DNA of 64,000 bases from Deltaproteobacteria bacterium (GTDB lineage Bacteria; Desulfobacterota; Desulfarculia; Adiutricales; Adiutricaceae): positions 18,142 through 82,141 of the forward strand of contig JAISCZ010000055.1 of assembly GCA_031265205.1 (NCBI GenBank), written 5' to 3'. The notes under the pieces were generated by a model, which searched no databases, was not told the origin of the DNA, and was given only the letters and a program-made list of their open reading frames with translations. This document shows, piece after piece, positions 28,756 to 37,058 of the stretch (its first letter is position 1; every line of letters starts with the position of its first letter). The position numbers were made by a program, and so were the translations under genes.

Positions 28756-30126
28756 ATGTCCATTATTCCGCCGCGATTCTTGCCCCGGGTGGGGAATGAC
28801 CCTTTGACGCAAGCCTTTGACCGCCCTTCCTTGGGCGGGGCGATGATGGGAGGCCCCCCGGGCCCGTCCCCCGACATTGACCGGAGTTATGAAACTTTGT
28901 GGGACCAGCCTCCCCGAGAGCCGCTGGCCGCCTATGTCAATATCCCTTTTTGCCCCAGCTTCTGCCCCTTCTGCGGCTTTTTTAAGGTCCGCCACGACGA
29001 GGAGCTGGAAAAACGCTACCTCGCCTCCCTCCTGCGGGAAATCGCGCGGGAAGGGGAGTTGCTACGGGCCCACGAACTGCGGATTTCCGCGCTCTTTATC
29101 GGCGGGGGCACCCCGGCGCTCTTAAGCCCGGCCCTTCTCGGCGAGCTTTTGGAGGGAATCGCGCGCGCGGCGCCCCTCGCGGCTGACGCGGAAATAACCC
29201 TTGAAGGGCGCGTCAGCGTCATGGATCGGGAAAAGGCCCAAACCATCTTTCGGGGTGGGGTCAACCGACTCTCTTTGGGGATCCAGAGTTTTGACCGCGG
29301 CGTCCGCGCGCGGGCGGGCCGAGGGGATAGCCCCCGGAAAATCGTCTCTTTTATCGACGAAACGGCCGCCTTGGGCGCGGGCGCGCTCACGCTGGATTTG
29401 ATGTTTGGGCTCCCGGGGCAGACCGCGGAAATCTTCGCGCGCGACCTGGAGACGGCGGCGAGTCTCCCCATCGACGCGCTCTCCGCCTATCTCACCAAAG
29501 TTATGCCCCAGACCGCGCTCGCGCGGGAAGTCTCGGATGGCTCCGCGCTTCCGCCCCTTTCCCGGCTCGCCGAATGTTACCGCCACGCCGACCGTTTTTT
29601 GGCCGACAAGGGCTTTGAAAAAGTTTCCGCCAACCATTTCCGGAGGACTCAGCGGGACCGCAACCTATACAATTATCTAACCATGGGACTCTACGATCTC
29701 GTCGGCTGGGGAGCGGGCGCCGGTAGCTTTACGCGCGGCAAACTCTCTTTAAACGCCCAGGATCTTGGCGTCTACGCGGACGGCGTGGAGCGCGGCCTTA
29801 AGCCCCTGGCCATGGTCCGCCCCCCGCACCCCCTCGCCGAGGCCATGGCGACCGTTAGCCGGACCCTCTTTCTGGGCGTCCTGGGCCGGGATTTGCTGCG
29901 ACGCGAGCCCTTTGACGCGCCGCTGGTCTCCGAACTCATCGCCGTCTGGAACGAGGCGGGCCTCGTGGAAGAGGAAGAAAAAGGCTTTAAGCTTACCCAG
30001 GCGGGCTTTTTTTGGCGCTCCAACCTGGAGGAAGGCTTAAAGGGCGTTCTCTCCCTCGGCCTCCCGAGCGCGCGAGGGCCCGCGCCCGGCGCCGCGCCCA
30101 CTCCCTCGCGCGGCCCCATGAATTAA
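28756..30126 (+). CDS. HutW/ChuW-like radical SAM protein (anaerobic haem degradation)
   Basis: 456-residue radical SAM enzyme of the HemN/HemW superfamily. The cluster ligands are in IPFCPSFCPFCGFF (Cys-66, 70, 73, a C-x3-C-x2-C motif), followed by FIGGGTPALLSP and LSLGIQSFD. The N-terminal NDPLTQAFDR...GG segment before the cluster is characteristic of HutW/ChuW proteins, which open the haem ring anaerobically, and is absent from HemW and HemN. The C-terminal region is HemN-like. It stands alone, with no haem transporter or other hut/chu gene nearby. A YgiW-like gene lies 650 bases downstream on the same strand. The start codon lacks a strong ribosome-binding site. HemW remains a less likely alternative. 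Confidence 0.75.
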   Translation: MSIIPPRFLPRVGNDPLTQAFDRPSLGGAMMGGPPGPSPDIDRSYETLWDQPPREPLAAYVNIPFCPSFCPFCGFFKVRHDEELEKRYLASLLREIAREGELLRAHELRISALFIGGGTPALLSPALLGELLEGIARAAPLAADAEITLEGRVSVMDREKAQTIFRGGVNRLSLGIQSFDRGVRARAGRGDSPRKIVSFIDETAALGAGALTLDLMFGLPGQTAEIFARDLETAASLPIDALSAYLTKVMPQTALAREVSDGSALPPLSRLAECYRHADRFLADKGFEKVSANHFRRTQRDRNLYNYLTMGLYDLVGWGAGAGSFTRGKLSLNAQDLGVYADGVERGLKPLAMVRPPHPLAEAMATVSRTLFLGVLGRDLLRREPFDAPLVSELIAVWNEAGLVEEEEKGFKLTQAGFFWRSNLEEGLKGVLSLGLPSARGPAPGAAPTPSRGPMN

Positions 30127-30781
30127 AAAAATTTCACCTTCGCCGCGCTCGCCCCGCGCGGGCGCTAAAGACTTTTGAGGGGGCTTCGCTCCCGGCGGCG
30201 ACCCCCTTTTGGCCTGTCCGCGAGGGCGCGCCTGGATGGCGGGCGTTCCGTGGTCCAAAACGGTCCGCGAACGCCTCAAGGCGCCGGCGACCCCGCGCGG
30301 TCCCATGGCCTCCTTGGGGGCGAGTGGGCCTTAAGGCTCCCGCGCGCCACCTTTTTTCTCTCGCGCGGCCCAACATTCGCGAGCCTCGGGGCCTTTTAGG
30401 CGGCCCTTGGGCGGATTTTAAGGGCCGGTCCCTTTTTCCCCAAAAGGGCTCTTTTCAAGAAGAGCGAGAAAGGGGGACTCGCCCTCCCGCCCGGGCCGAA
30501 AACGCGCTCGCGCTCCAAGTCGCCCCAAGGCGCCCTAAGGCGTCCCAGGGCGGCCAAGCTGACGGTGGGCGGCGGGATCGCGCGGCGCGGCGGAACGCTT
30601 GATGGCTCAGCCTTTGGAAAACGAAGCCCTTTCGCGATAAAATTATGGGCGAAGCCACCGCTTTTTTCTCTCGCGGCGCGCGTCCCCCGCGCGGGGCTTC
30701 TTGAATACCTAAGCCCCTGGAGCGCGCGCCGCGGAAGGCTGGCCGCGCCAACCGCGAAGCCCTTTAAGGAGAACCAAACCC
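30127..30781. other. Intergenic gap upstream of the ygiW-like gene
   Basis: GC-rich, with only shadow frames. A candidate promoter for the ygiW-like gene lies near its right end. Nothing else recognised. Confidence 0.5.
30614..30643 (+). promoter_or_regulatory. Candidate promoter for the ygiW-like gene
   Basis: TTGGAA (30614-30619), 18-base spacer, TAAAAT (30638-30643), roughly 140 bases upstream of the ygiW-like ATG. Good -10 box, moderate -35. Confidence 0.4.
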
Positions 30782-31192
30782 ATGCGTATCAGCTCTCTTT
30801 TCGCCCTCGCCTTTTTAGCCGCCCTCGCCTTTATGGCCGCGCCCGCGCTCGCCCAAAGCGGCTTCCACGGCCCCGCCGCCCCGAGCCCCCAAGACGGCGC
30901 CAATCCCTCGGGCGGCTTTACGGGCCCCGGCTTAAGCGCGGTGACCGTGGCCCAGGCCCTGAAACTAAGCGATGATTCCTTCGTGATCCTGCGCGGCAAT
31001 ATCGTCCAACATCTTGGCAAAGACCGCTATCTTTTCCGCGACGACTCTGGGGAAATCATTATTGACATTGACAACCACAAATGGAACGGCCTTAGCGTGG
31101 GCCCCGAGAACGCCGTGGAAATCCAGGGCGAGATCGACAAAGACTGGGGCAGCCTGGAAGTGGACGTGGACCGAATCGCGCTGATCCAGTAG
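30782..31192 (+). CDS. YgiW/YdeI-family periplasmic OB-fold protein
   Basis: 136 residues. A Sec signal peptide ends in APALA-Q. The mature part carries the bacterial OB-fold signature of this family: VTVAQALKLSDDSFVILRGN, then YLFRDDSGEIIIDIDNHKW and VEIQGEIDKDWGSLEVDVD. Family members are small periplasmic proteins linked to stress tolerance (peroxide, metals, cationic peptides) in enterobacteria. The ligand is not established. AAGGAG precedes the ATG by about 10 bases. It is monocistronic, with a strong hairpin 20 bases after the stop. Identification is good; the stress role here is inference. Confidence 0.88.
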   Translation: MRISSLFALAFLAALAFMAAPALAQSGFHGPAAPSPQDGANPSGGFTGPGLSAVTVAQALKLSDDSFVILRGNIVQHLGKDRYLFRDDSGEIIIDIDNHKWNGLSVGPENAVEIQGEIDKDWGSLEVDVDRIALIQ

Positions 31193-31213
31193 TTTTTTCC
31201 CGCGCTTTTAACG

Positions 31214-31242
31214 GTCGCCCCGCCGGAAACCGGCGGGGCGAC
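31214..31242 (+). terminator. Hairpin terminator after the ygiW-like gene
   Basis: GTCGCCCCGCCGG and CCGGCGGGGCGAC form a perfect 13-bp stem with an AAA loop, followed by TTCT. Likely terminator despite the short T-run. Confidence 0.7.
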
Positions 31243-31412
31243 TTCTGCAAAGGCCCTCCCTTTCGGCGCGAGGCCCCCGGCTCCGTCGCGGCGCGCGTGG
31301 CGCGCGCTGGCGGGCGCGCCACGCTTGACTAATTCCCATTTAGCGGACGCGCGGTCGAACGGAAGCGGAATCGGCACGGGCCTTACGCGGAGCGCGCGCA
31401 AGAGGCCCGCGC

Positions 31413-31685
31413 TTAACGGTTTTCCCTTTTATAGATAGGCCTGGGCGGGGCCGCCTCGCTCGCCACGGTCCAGCCGCGCTCGTCCGCGAGTTCCCAGTGG
31501 CGGAACCCTTCCGGAATCCGCCCGAGGCGGTCCATTCTTAAAATTTCGCCGTACGTGGCTTTCCGGCTCGCGCGACTCTCTTGGCGCTTAAGAAAAGAGA
31601 AAATCCCCCCCGTCCGGGTTGGACGGCTCGCGGGGCGATGGGTCCCGCCCTCCTTAACCCAAGCCCGCGCCGACCCCTCGCTCAA
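31413..31685 (-). CDS. Small hypothetical protein downstream of the phosphopantetheinyl transferase
   Basis: A 90-codon frame begins with TTG one base after the stop of the transferase gene. The C-terminal half (MDRLGRIPEGFRHWELADER, then GWTVASEAAPPRPIY) has normal protein composition. The N-terminal half is more arginine-rich. A later ATG (41 residues) is an alternative start. No good ribosome-binding site is visible for TTG, so translation may be coupled. I do not recognise the family. Confidence 0.45.
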   Translation of the reverse strand: MSEGSARAWVKEGGTHRPASRPTRTGGIFSFLKRQESRASRKATYGEILRMDRLGRIPEGFRHWELADERGWTVASEAAPPRPIYKRENR

Positions 31686-31686
31686 G

Positions 31687-32340
31687 TTAAAAGTTTTCCG
31701 CGCGCTGGAAATCCCCTGGCGTAACGCGCCTCAAGGCGAGGCCCGCGATTTCTTCGCGCTGGCAGAAGGCGAGAGCGTGCTTTTCCAAAGTTACGCTCGC
31801 CAGCGACCACGCCTCCCCCCGAAAGAGGATCCTTGGGGCTTCCAGGGGAAGGACCGCGAAAGTGTTGGGAGCGATCGCGAGGCCCGTTCCCAGGGCCTTG
31901 AGCAAGCTTTCCTTGCGGGTCCAGACGCGCCAGAAAAAACTTTCGCGCTCGCTCTGCTTTTCCCAGGCGCTAATTTCGGCGGGGGTCAGCGTCCTTTCCT
32001 TGATGAGCCCAAAGCGCGCCTCGCGGAACAAAAGCTCCACGTCCAAGCCGCAGGGATAAGGGCCAATGGCGAGAGCGACGAGATCCCCGCCATGGCTGAG
32101 GCTGAAAAAAGGCCCCGCTCCCTTTAAAAAAGGTTTGCCGTGTTTATCGCGCGTCAAATCCCCGTCCGCGCGAACGCGCAAAAAAAGCCTTAGGAGCAGT
32201 CCCCCCACGAGAGATCTAATCCGGTCTTCCTCGCGGAGGTATCTTTGGGCCCGCGCGAGCCTCTGTGGCGGCAAAAAAGGCGCGAACTCACGCCAAAGAC
32301 CGCGAAAGTCCCCAATCCGCGCGTAAAAGACGGAAATCAT
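31687..32340 (-). CDS. 4'-phosphopantetheinyl transferase (Sfp type)
   Basis: 217 residues. Transfers phosphopantetheine from CoA to the serine of carrier proteins. Family motifs are visible: DKHGKPFL, FFSLSHGGDLVALAIG, the Mg-binding GLDVE, and WTRKESLLKALGTGL. Its ATG overlaps the stop of the upstream ABC ATPase by four bases, which indicates translational coupling. No polyketide, nonribosomal-peptide or acpS gene is nearby, so its carrier protein is unknown. It could be the general activator of the fatty-acid carrier protein. Confidence 0.9.
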   Translation of the reverse strand: MISVFYARIGDFRGLWREFAPFLPPQRLARAQRYLREEDRIRSLVGGLLLRLFLRVRADGDLTRDKHGKPFLKGAGPFFSLSHGGDLVALAIGPYPCGLDVELLFREARFGLIKERTLTPAEISAWEKQSERESFFWRVWTRKESLLKALGTGLAIAPNTFAVLPLEAPRILFRGEAWSLASVTLEKHALAFCQREEIAGLALRRVTPGDFQRAENF

Positions 32341-33131
32341 CGGGCGCGCAGACGCTTGTGCCGCGCCAGAAATCTTTGGATATAAGGGTCCGGGCTGGCG
32401 AGGTGCTCGTCCAAGGAACCCCTGGCCCAGATCCGCCCCTGATGGAAGATAACGATATCCTCCGAAAAGCGCCGGGCGATATCCACGTCCGAGGTGGCGA
32501 GGACCATCGCGGCCCCCGAATCGCGCGAAAGGCTATTTAAAAGGTGGATAATGGCGCCGGAGGTCAGGGGATCGAGGCCAGCGGTGGGCTCGTCAAAGAC
32601 CGCGAGTTCCGGATTTCCGATAAGGGCCCGCGCGATGGCCGCGCGCTTACGCATGCCGCCCGACAGGCTCGCGGGATTTAAGAGGCCGGCTTTCCCCAGG
32701 CCCACGGCGGAGAGCAAATCCTGGATTTCCCCGGAGAGAGAGCGAGGGTCAACTTTTTGGCGGCCCCGGGAACTTTCGTATTTGGCGAGGGAGAGGTTTT
32801 CCCGGACGTTCATGCTGTCAAAGAGGGCCCCGGCCTGAAACTGCGTGCCCACCCGCCGGCGGATCTTCTCGCGGTCCCTTAAATGGATCTTCCGAAAATC
32901 GCGCCCAAAGAGATAGAGTTCGCCCCGGTCGGGGGGAATCAGGCCGATGAGGACCTTCAGAAGGGAGCTTTTCCCGCTCGACGATTCCCCGACCACCGAA
33001 ATCTTCCGGCCCGCCGGAATCGCGAGGGAAAAATTAGCGAGAATAACTTTGCTCCCAAAGGCCAGCGACGCGTTCCGCAATTCCGCGACGGGGACGGTGG
33101 CGCCGGTGGCGCGTTCCGGGCGGGCGAGCAA
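32337..33131 (-). CDS. MlaF-like ABC transporter ATPase
   Basis: 264 residues, closest by eye to MlaF of MCE/Mla phospholipid-transport systems: Walker A VVGESSSGKSS, Q-loop region FQAGALFDSMNVRENL, signature LSGGMRKRAAIARAL, Walker B LAVFDEPTAGLDP. The H-loop, normally THD, reads TSD (Ser-214), so a conserved catalytic His is missing. The start is TTG, with AAGGAG seven bases upstream lying in the 3' end of the preceding CheZ-like gene. No permease (MlaE), MCE protein (MlaD) or other Mla component is in the window, so it is an orphan here. Activity may be reduced. Confidence 0.85.
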   Translation of the reverse strand: MLARPERATGATVPVAELRNASLAFGSKVILANFSLAIPAGRKISVVGESSSGKSSLLKVLIGLIPPDRGELYLFGRDFRKIHLRDREKIRRRVGTQFQAGALFDSMNVRENLSLAKYESSRGRQKVDPRSLSGEIQDLLSAVGLGKAGLLNPASLSGGMRKRAAIARALIGNPELAVFDEPTAGLDPLTSGAIIHLLNSLSRDSGAAMVLATSDVDIARRFSEDIVIFHQGRIWARGSLDEHLASPDPYIQRFLARHKRLRAR

Positions 33132-33134
33132 GTT

Positions 33135-34664
33135 TTACTCCTTTTCGTCGGTCATCTGGGCGACCAAGGCCTCGATCTGGGCCTGGGAAAGGCCTTTGTC
33201 CGTTGGCCCCCGCAATTGGCCGGAATCGCTTTCGCGCTCGTAAGGTTTAGCTCCCAGGCCCTTGGCGCCTTTGGGGGCGGAGGGTTTCCCCTCCCCGTCC
33301 GGAGGCCACGGGGTCTTGGGGTAACCGCGCTTGGCCGGGGCGTCCTGGCCCTTGTCCCCCCAACGCGGAGCTTCCTGGCCTTTGCCCCAATGGCCCGGGC
33401 CATCTTTTTTATAGCCGCCTTGGGGCCGATCCTGGTAGCCGCCTCGCGGCCGATCCTGGTAGCCGCCTCGGGGTCGGTCTTGGAAGCCGCCCCTGGGCCG
33501 ATCCTGGTAGCCGCCTTGGGGCCGCTCCTGGTAGCCGCCTCGCGGCCGACCCTGGTAGCCGCCATGGGGCCGATCCTGATAGCCGCCACGGGGCTTATCC
33601 TGAAAGCCACCGCGTGGCCCCGCGTCCCTCGGGCTCTCCGCGCTCTCGTCTGGGCTCGCCGTTTCCCCAAGGTTTTCCGCGCTCTCGCCTGGGCTCGCCG
33701 TTTCCCCAAGGCTCTCCGCGAACTCGGCGGGGCTCGCCGTCTCCCGGAAATCTTCCGCGGGCTCCGCGAAGCCTTCGCCCCGCGGCGCGTCCCGCTCCGC
33801 GTCGCCGGGCTCGCCCGCGCCGTCGTCTTTCTCGGAACGCGGGGGCCGCTCGTCGTAATCGCGCGGGGGCCTCTCGTCGTAATCGCGCCGAGGCCTCTCG
33901 TCGTAATCGCGCCGGGGCCTCTCGTCGTAGTCGCGCCGGGGCCGCTCGTCGTAGCCGCGATTGTAATAGCCGCCACGCGGGCCCTGACGCATGGCGCGAG
34001 CCCGCTCCAGAGCCTCTTGGGCCGCGGCGCTTTCCTCCAAGGCGTTTTCTTTGATCTGGCGCAAAAGCTCCGCCATGGAAATGAGGGTTTCCCTAACCTT
34101 GATCAGGCGCTGGCCGCAGGAATCGTGGAAGCTCGCCGACTCAAAGAGCTTGGTAATCCCCATGTTCAGGCCGCTCGCGAAGGCGGCCAGGGTCTCTTTG
34201 CCCTTAATTTCCGCGCCTCCCTCGCCCTCAAATTCCCCCATGAAGGCGGTCAAATCGCACTGCAGCTTTTCGGCGAGATCGATGACGCTCCCCGCGCTGG
34301 AGCTTAAAACCTTTTCCGCCTCGGTAATGCGTTCCACGGCCAGGGGAAGCTCCCGGTCCACCGCGGCGGTGAGGGCCGGAATTTGGCTCTGGCTTTTGGG
34401 GAAACGATCGCGCGTGGCCGCGCCCTTGGGCCGCGACCATGGCGGGCTTCCGGGTTTCGGGCGTTTGGAAAACTTGGAATTGGGGCGGTGGTAATCTGTG
34501 GACATGTCCGGCCTTTTATAACAGACCGCGCCGAAAGGGGTGTCTACCTTGCGGTAATCGCGCGTTTTGGGGATAAGGGGGGGATCGCCTTCCGACGCGA
34601 CCGCGCCGGGAAAGGCGAGGCGTTCCGGTTTAGCCGAGGCCTTGCGCCTCTTAATCTCGTTCAT
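33135..34664 (-). CDS. CheZ-like protein with long RGG-type repeat tail
   Basis: About 509 residues. The N-terminal ~90 are disordered. A helical CheZ-like domain (~100-215) contains SFHDSCGQRLIKV, matching the CheZ active-site pattern D-x-x-G-Q, which dephosphorylates CheY-P. The rest is low complexity: five YDERP(R/P)RD units, three ETASPxExAE units, then eight GG(Y/F)Q-x-RP units rich in Gly, Arg, Tyr and Gln. This resembles eukaryotic RGG domains. Start is uncertain: the ATG at 34664 lacks a strong ribosome-binding site, a TTG lies 7 codons upstream, and an ATG at 34505 (MSTDYHRPN) has AAAAGG upstream. No other chemotaxis gene is in the window. It is followed after 3 bases by the MlaF-like gene. 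Confidence 0.7.
   Translation of the reverse strand: MNEIKRRKASAKPERLAFPGAVASEGDPPLIPKTRDYRKVDTPFGAVCYKRPDMSTDYHRPNSKFSKRPKPGSPPWSRPKGAATRDRFPKSQSQIPALTAAVDRELPLAVERITEAEKVLSSSAGSVIDLAEKLQCDLTAFMGEFEGEGGAEIKGKETLAAFASGLNMGITKLFESASFHDSCGQRLIKVRETLISMAELLRQIKENALEESAAAQEALERARAMRQGPRGGYYNRGYDERPRRDYDERPRRDYDERPRRDYDERPPRDYDERPPRSEKDDGAGEPGDAERDAPRGEGFAEPAEDFRETASPAEFAESLGETASPGESAENLGETASPDESAESPRDAGPRGGFQDKPRGGYQDRPHGGYQGRPRGGYQERPQGGYQDRPRGGFQDRPRGGYQDRPRGGYQDRPQGGYKKDGPGHWGKGQEAPRWGDKGQDAPAKRGYPKTPWPPDGEGKPSAPKGAKGLGAKPYERESDSGQLRGPTDKGLSQAQIEALVAQMTDEKE
33418..33612 (-). repeat. 24-bp coding tandem repeat (GGYQDRPR units)
   Basis: Eight near-identical 24-base units plus a partial one encode GG(Y/F)Q-x-RP repeats in the CheZ-like protein. 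A second set at ~33845-33960 encodes five YDERP units. Such arrays are prone to copy-number change. Confidence 0.85.
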
Positions 34665-34751
34665 AAAATACTGTGTCGCCGTCAAACAAAGCCCGCCGGA
34701 AAAAGGCCCGGCGAGGCTTTCCCCAAGAGACGCGGTGGTTCCCTTAAAATA

Positions 34752-35291
34752 TCAGGCTAAGAGGATATCCTTCTGAATCTTTTGGGAGACGTCAGCCCCC
34801 TTGAGAATTTTCAGGATTTCCAAAGCGAAATAAGGCGCGGTGGCCGGTCCTCGCGAAGTAGTGAAGTTCCCGTCCGTGACCGCGCGGTCCTTAACGATAA
34901 CGGCTCCGGCGAGCCGTTCCTCAAAACCCGGGTAGCAGGCCGCCGCGCGGCCCTTCAGGAGCCCTAAGGCGCCCAAGACCGCGGGCGCCGCGCAGATGGC
35001 GGCGATTTTCTGGCCCCGCCGCGCGGCCGCGGCGATGGCCTCCATAAAGGGCGGATGGTCCAGGTAGGCGATGGTGCCCCCGGGAATGACAAGCATGTCG
35101 AAGGATTCGGGGGCGCTATTCTTAAAGAGTTGGTCCGCCTGGAGGGCGATCCCGTGTCCGCCCGTCACGAGCCTATCGTCGGCGAGCGCGACGGTTTCCA
35201 CCGTAACCCCGCCACGGCGGAGGAGATCGACGGTGGTCACGGCCTCGGTTTCCTCAAATCCGTCAATTAAGAAAAGAGCGACTCGCGGCAT
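34752..35291 (-). CDS. DJ-1/PfpI family protein (YajL-like)
   Basis: 179 residues of the DJ-1/PfpI superfamily: MPRVALFLIDGFEETEA with the conserved acidic residue, LVIPGGTIAYLD, and the nucleophile elbow IAAICAAPAVLG with the reactive Cys. The C-terminal TSRGPATAPYFALEIL block matches YajL/DJ-1. Family members protect against oxidative or carbonyl damage. The exact activity is debated. The start is chosen because GAGGAGG lies just upstream, and the open frame's 13 extra codons are arginine-rich. It belongs to a long run of minus-strand genes. Confidence 0.9.
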   Translation of the reverse strand: MPRVALFLIDGFEETEAVTTVDLLRRGGVTVETVALADDRLVTGGHGIALQADQLFKNSAPESFDMLVIPGGTIAYLDHPPFMEAIAAAARRGQKIAAICAAPAVLGALGLLKGRAAACYPGFEERLAGAVIVKDRAVTDGNFTTSRGPATAPYFALEILKILKGADVSQKIQKDILLA

Positions 35292-35473
35292 AGGTCCTCC
35301 TCGCCTCCGGCGCGCGCGACGGGCGGCCAAAGGCGCCGCGATCGCGCGGGGATTCCCCCCAAAAAAGCATTGTACCTTAACGCGTCAAAAAATTAAAGTC
35401 CCCCCAAAGGGCGCGCTGACGGGCCCTCGCGGTGGGGCCCGTCGTGGCCAGGAGGCGCGCGAGGCCGCCGGGG

Positions 35474-36001
35474 CTAAGGCCGGAAGAGGACCACCTCGCC
35501 TTCGCCGTTTTCGGTAAAGCTCACTTCCACCGTTTCCTGGCTCGTCGTCTCGAGGACGAAGGAAGCGTAGTCCGGCTGGATGGGCATCTCCCGCCGTCCC
35601 CGATCCACGAGGACCGCCAATTCCACGCTCTTGGAGCGGCCGAATTCGGTCAGGGCCTCCAAGGCGGCCCGGACCGTGCGGCCGGTAAAAAGCACGTCGT
35701 CCACCAAAAGGACCCTTTTCCCCTCAACGCTAAAGGGGATCTCGGTTTTGCCCACCTTCGGGAAGGCGCGGGCCAAGGTCCAGTCGTCGCGGTAAAGGTT
35801 GATGTCGATGATCCCCGCCATGGGTCTTTCGCCCGTCTGGGAGGCGACGATATCCTGGAGGAGCTCGCTGACGGTGAGCCCGCCGCGGCGGATGCCCACG
35901 AAGACCGGGGCGTCCTCTCTTCTTTCCAGGATTGACGAGCCCATCCGCGCGAGGGCCTCTTTCACGGCGGCGGGGCCGTGGATGGTGACGCGTTCGGCCA
36001 T
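35474..36001 (-). CDS. pyrR: Pyrimidine operon regulator / uracil phosphoribosyltransferase PyrR
   Basis: 175 residues. A type I phosphoribosyltransferase fold with the PRPP loop VLLVDDVLFTGRTVRAAL and the PyrR-typical VGIRRGGLTVSELL and DINLYRDDW. In Gram-positives PyrR binds pyr mRNA and also makes UMP from uracil. In other bacteria the regulatory role is less certain. It lies 48 bases downstream of the LarC1-like gene. No pyr biosynthetic operon or PyrR-binding leader is evident in the window except pyrH at the left end. Confidence 0.92.
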   Translation of the reverse strand: MAERVTIHGPAAVKEALARMGSSILERREDAPVFVGIRRGGLTVSELLQDIVASQTGERPMAGIIDINLYRDDWTLARAFPKVGKTEIPFSVEGKRVLLVDDVLFTGRTVRAALEALTEFGRSKSVELAVLVDRGRREMPIQPDYASFVLETTSQETVEVSFTENGEGEVVLFRP

Positions 36002-36049
36002 AATAATTCTTACCCCCAGAGAAAAAAAGAAAAGGCCGCCCCCAGGGGA

Positions 36050-37012
36050 TTAAATAAGACCGCCCCAGGCGAAGAGGGCCCCGTTGGGGACCCCGGGCAA
36101 AAGGCGCCCGCCGTAAACCAGAGCCTCGTCGCGCACCGTCATTTCCGGCCAATCCCCGAAACGGGCCCCGAAGGCCTTCAGGAGGGCGATTCCCGTGGGG
36201 GTGACGGTTTCCCCGCTGGACCGCAGACCCCGCACCTTAACTCCCCGGAGGAGCTTGGCGACCGCTGGGGCGGGAGAGGGCAAAAGCCCGTGCGCGCAGG
36301 AAATGACCCCGTCGCAGAGGGGCAGGGGGCCCGAAACGAAGAGGCGCGGGGAGAGACGCTCAAAAAAGAGGGCGGCGAGACCCGCGTCAAGGAGGCTGTC
36401 CAAGGCCCCCACCTCGTGGAAATGGACATCCCGCGGGGGGAGCCCATGAACTTGGCCCTCGGCCTCGGCGAGGATCTCGAAGGCCGTCAGGGCGAGTTCC
36501 TTGGCCTTGAGGGGGATCGCGGCCTTTTCCAAAAAAAAGCTGACATCCGCGAGATCGCGGCTCTCTTTTTCCTCCGGAAGCTCCATGAAGAGCCCGTGGC
36601 CGCCGACGCCCGCGACGGAGCGGGGTTCCAGGCGGACTTTCCCCCGCAGCTCGGGGAGCCCCAAATCCCTTAAAGCCTCGTCAAAATCGGCGTCCGTCAG
36701 TTTAAGGAGGGCGGCCAGGCCCGCCACCATAATGTCTCCGGAAATCCCCGAATGGGGCCTTAAAACCAAAATGTCGGGCTTAGGCCTCTCCCCTGGGCGC
36801 GCCTCCGGCGCGTCGGAAGGCGAGCGCTCGCCCTCGCCGCGATGGTGGCGATGATGGCGCCGCTCGCCCTCGCGCGCGCTCGCGCCGTCGCTTCCATGCC
36901 GCTGGCCGCCCCCCTGGCCCGGGCCGCGCGCCAAGGCGTCTTCCAGGGCGTCGCGGCTGGGATTGGGGATTTCCAAACGGATACCTAAAGAGTCTTCGGG
37001 ATTTTGGTCCAT
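36050..37012 (-). CDS. LarC1-like protein (nickel-pincer cofactor biosynthesis) with His-rich N-terminus
   Basis: 320 residues. The first ~80 are hydrophilic with a His cluster (RRHHRHHRGEGERS, His-53 to 57). Residues ~81-315 match the LarC1/DUF111 domain: SGISGDIMVAGLAAL, VHFHEVGALDSLLDA, CAHGLLPSPAPAVAKLL and ETVTPTGIALL. LarC inserts nickel into the pincer cofactor of lactate racemase and relatives in a CTP-dependent reaction. The C-terminal LarC2 domain is absent, and only 48 bases separate this stop from pyrR, so it is not encoded nearby. No larA, larB or larE is in the window. GGGGAGG precedes the ATG by ten bases. Confidence 0.8.
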   Translation of the reverse strand: MDQNPEDSLGIRLEIPNPSRDALEDALARGPGQGGGQRHGSDGASAREGERRHHRHHRGEGERSPSDAPEARPGERPKPDILVLRPHSGISGDIMVAGLAALLKLTDADFDEALRDLGLPELRGKVRLEPRSVAGVGGHGLFMELPEEKESRDLADVSFFLEKAAIPLKAKELALTAFEILAEAEGQVHGLPPRDVHFHEVGALDSLLDAGLAALFFERLSPRLFVSGPLPLCDGVISCAHGLLPSPAPAVAKLLRGVKVRGLRSSGETVTPTGIALLKAFGARFGDWPEMTVRDEALVYGGRLLPGVPNGALFAWGGLI

Positions 37013-37058
37013 CGGCGCGCGGCCTCCCCGGAAAAATAAAAGAGAAAAAGAAAAAGAG

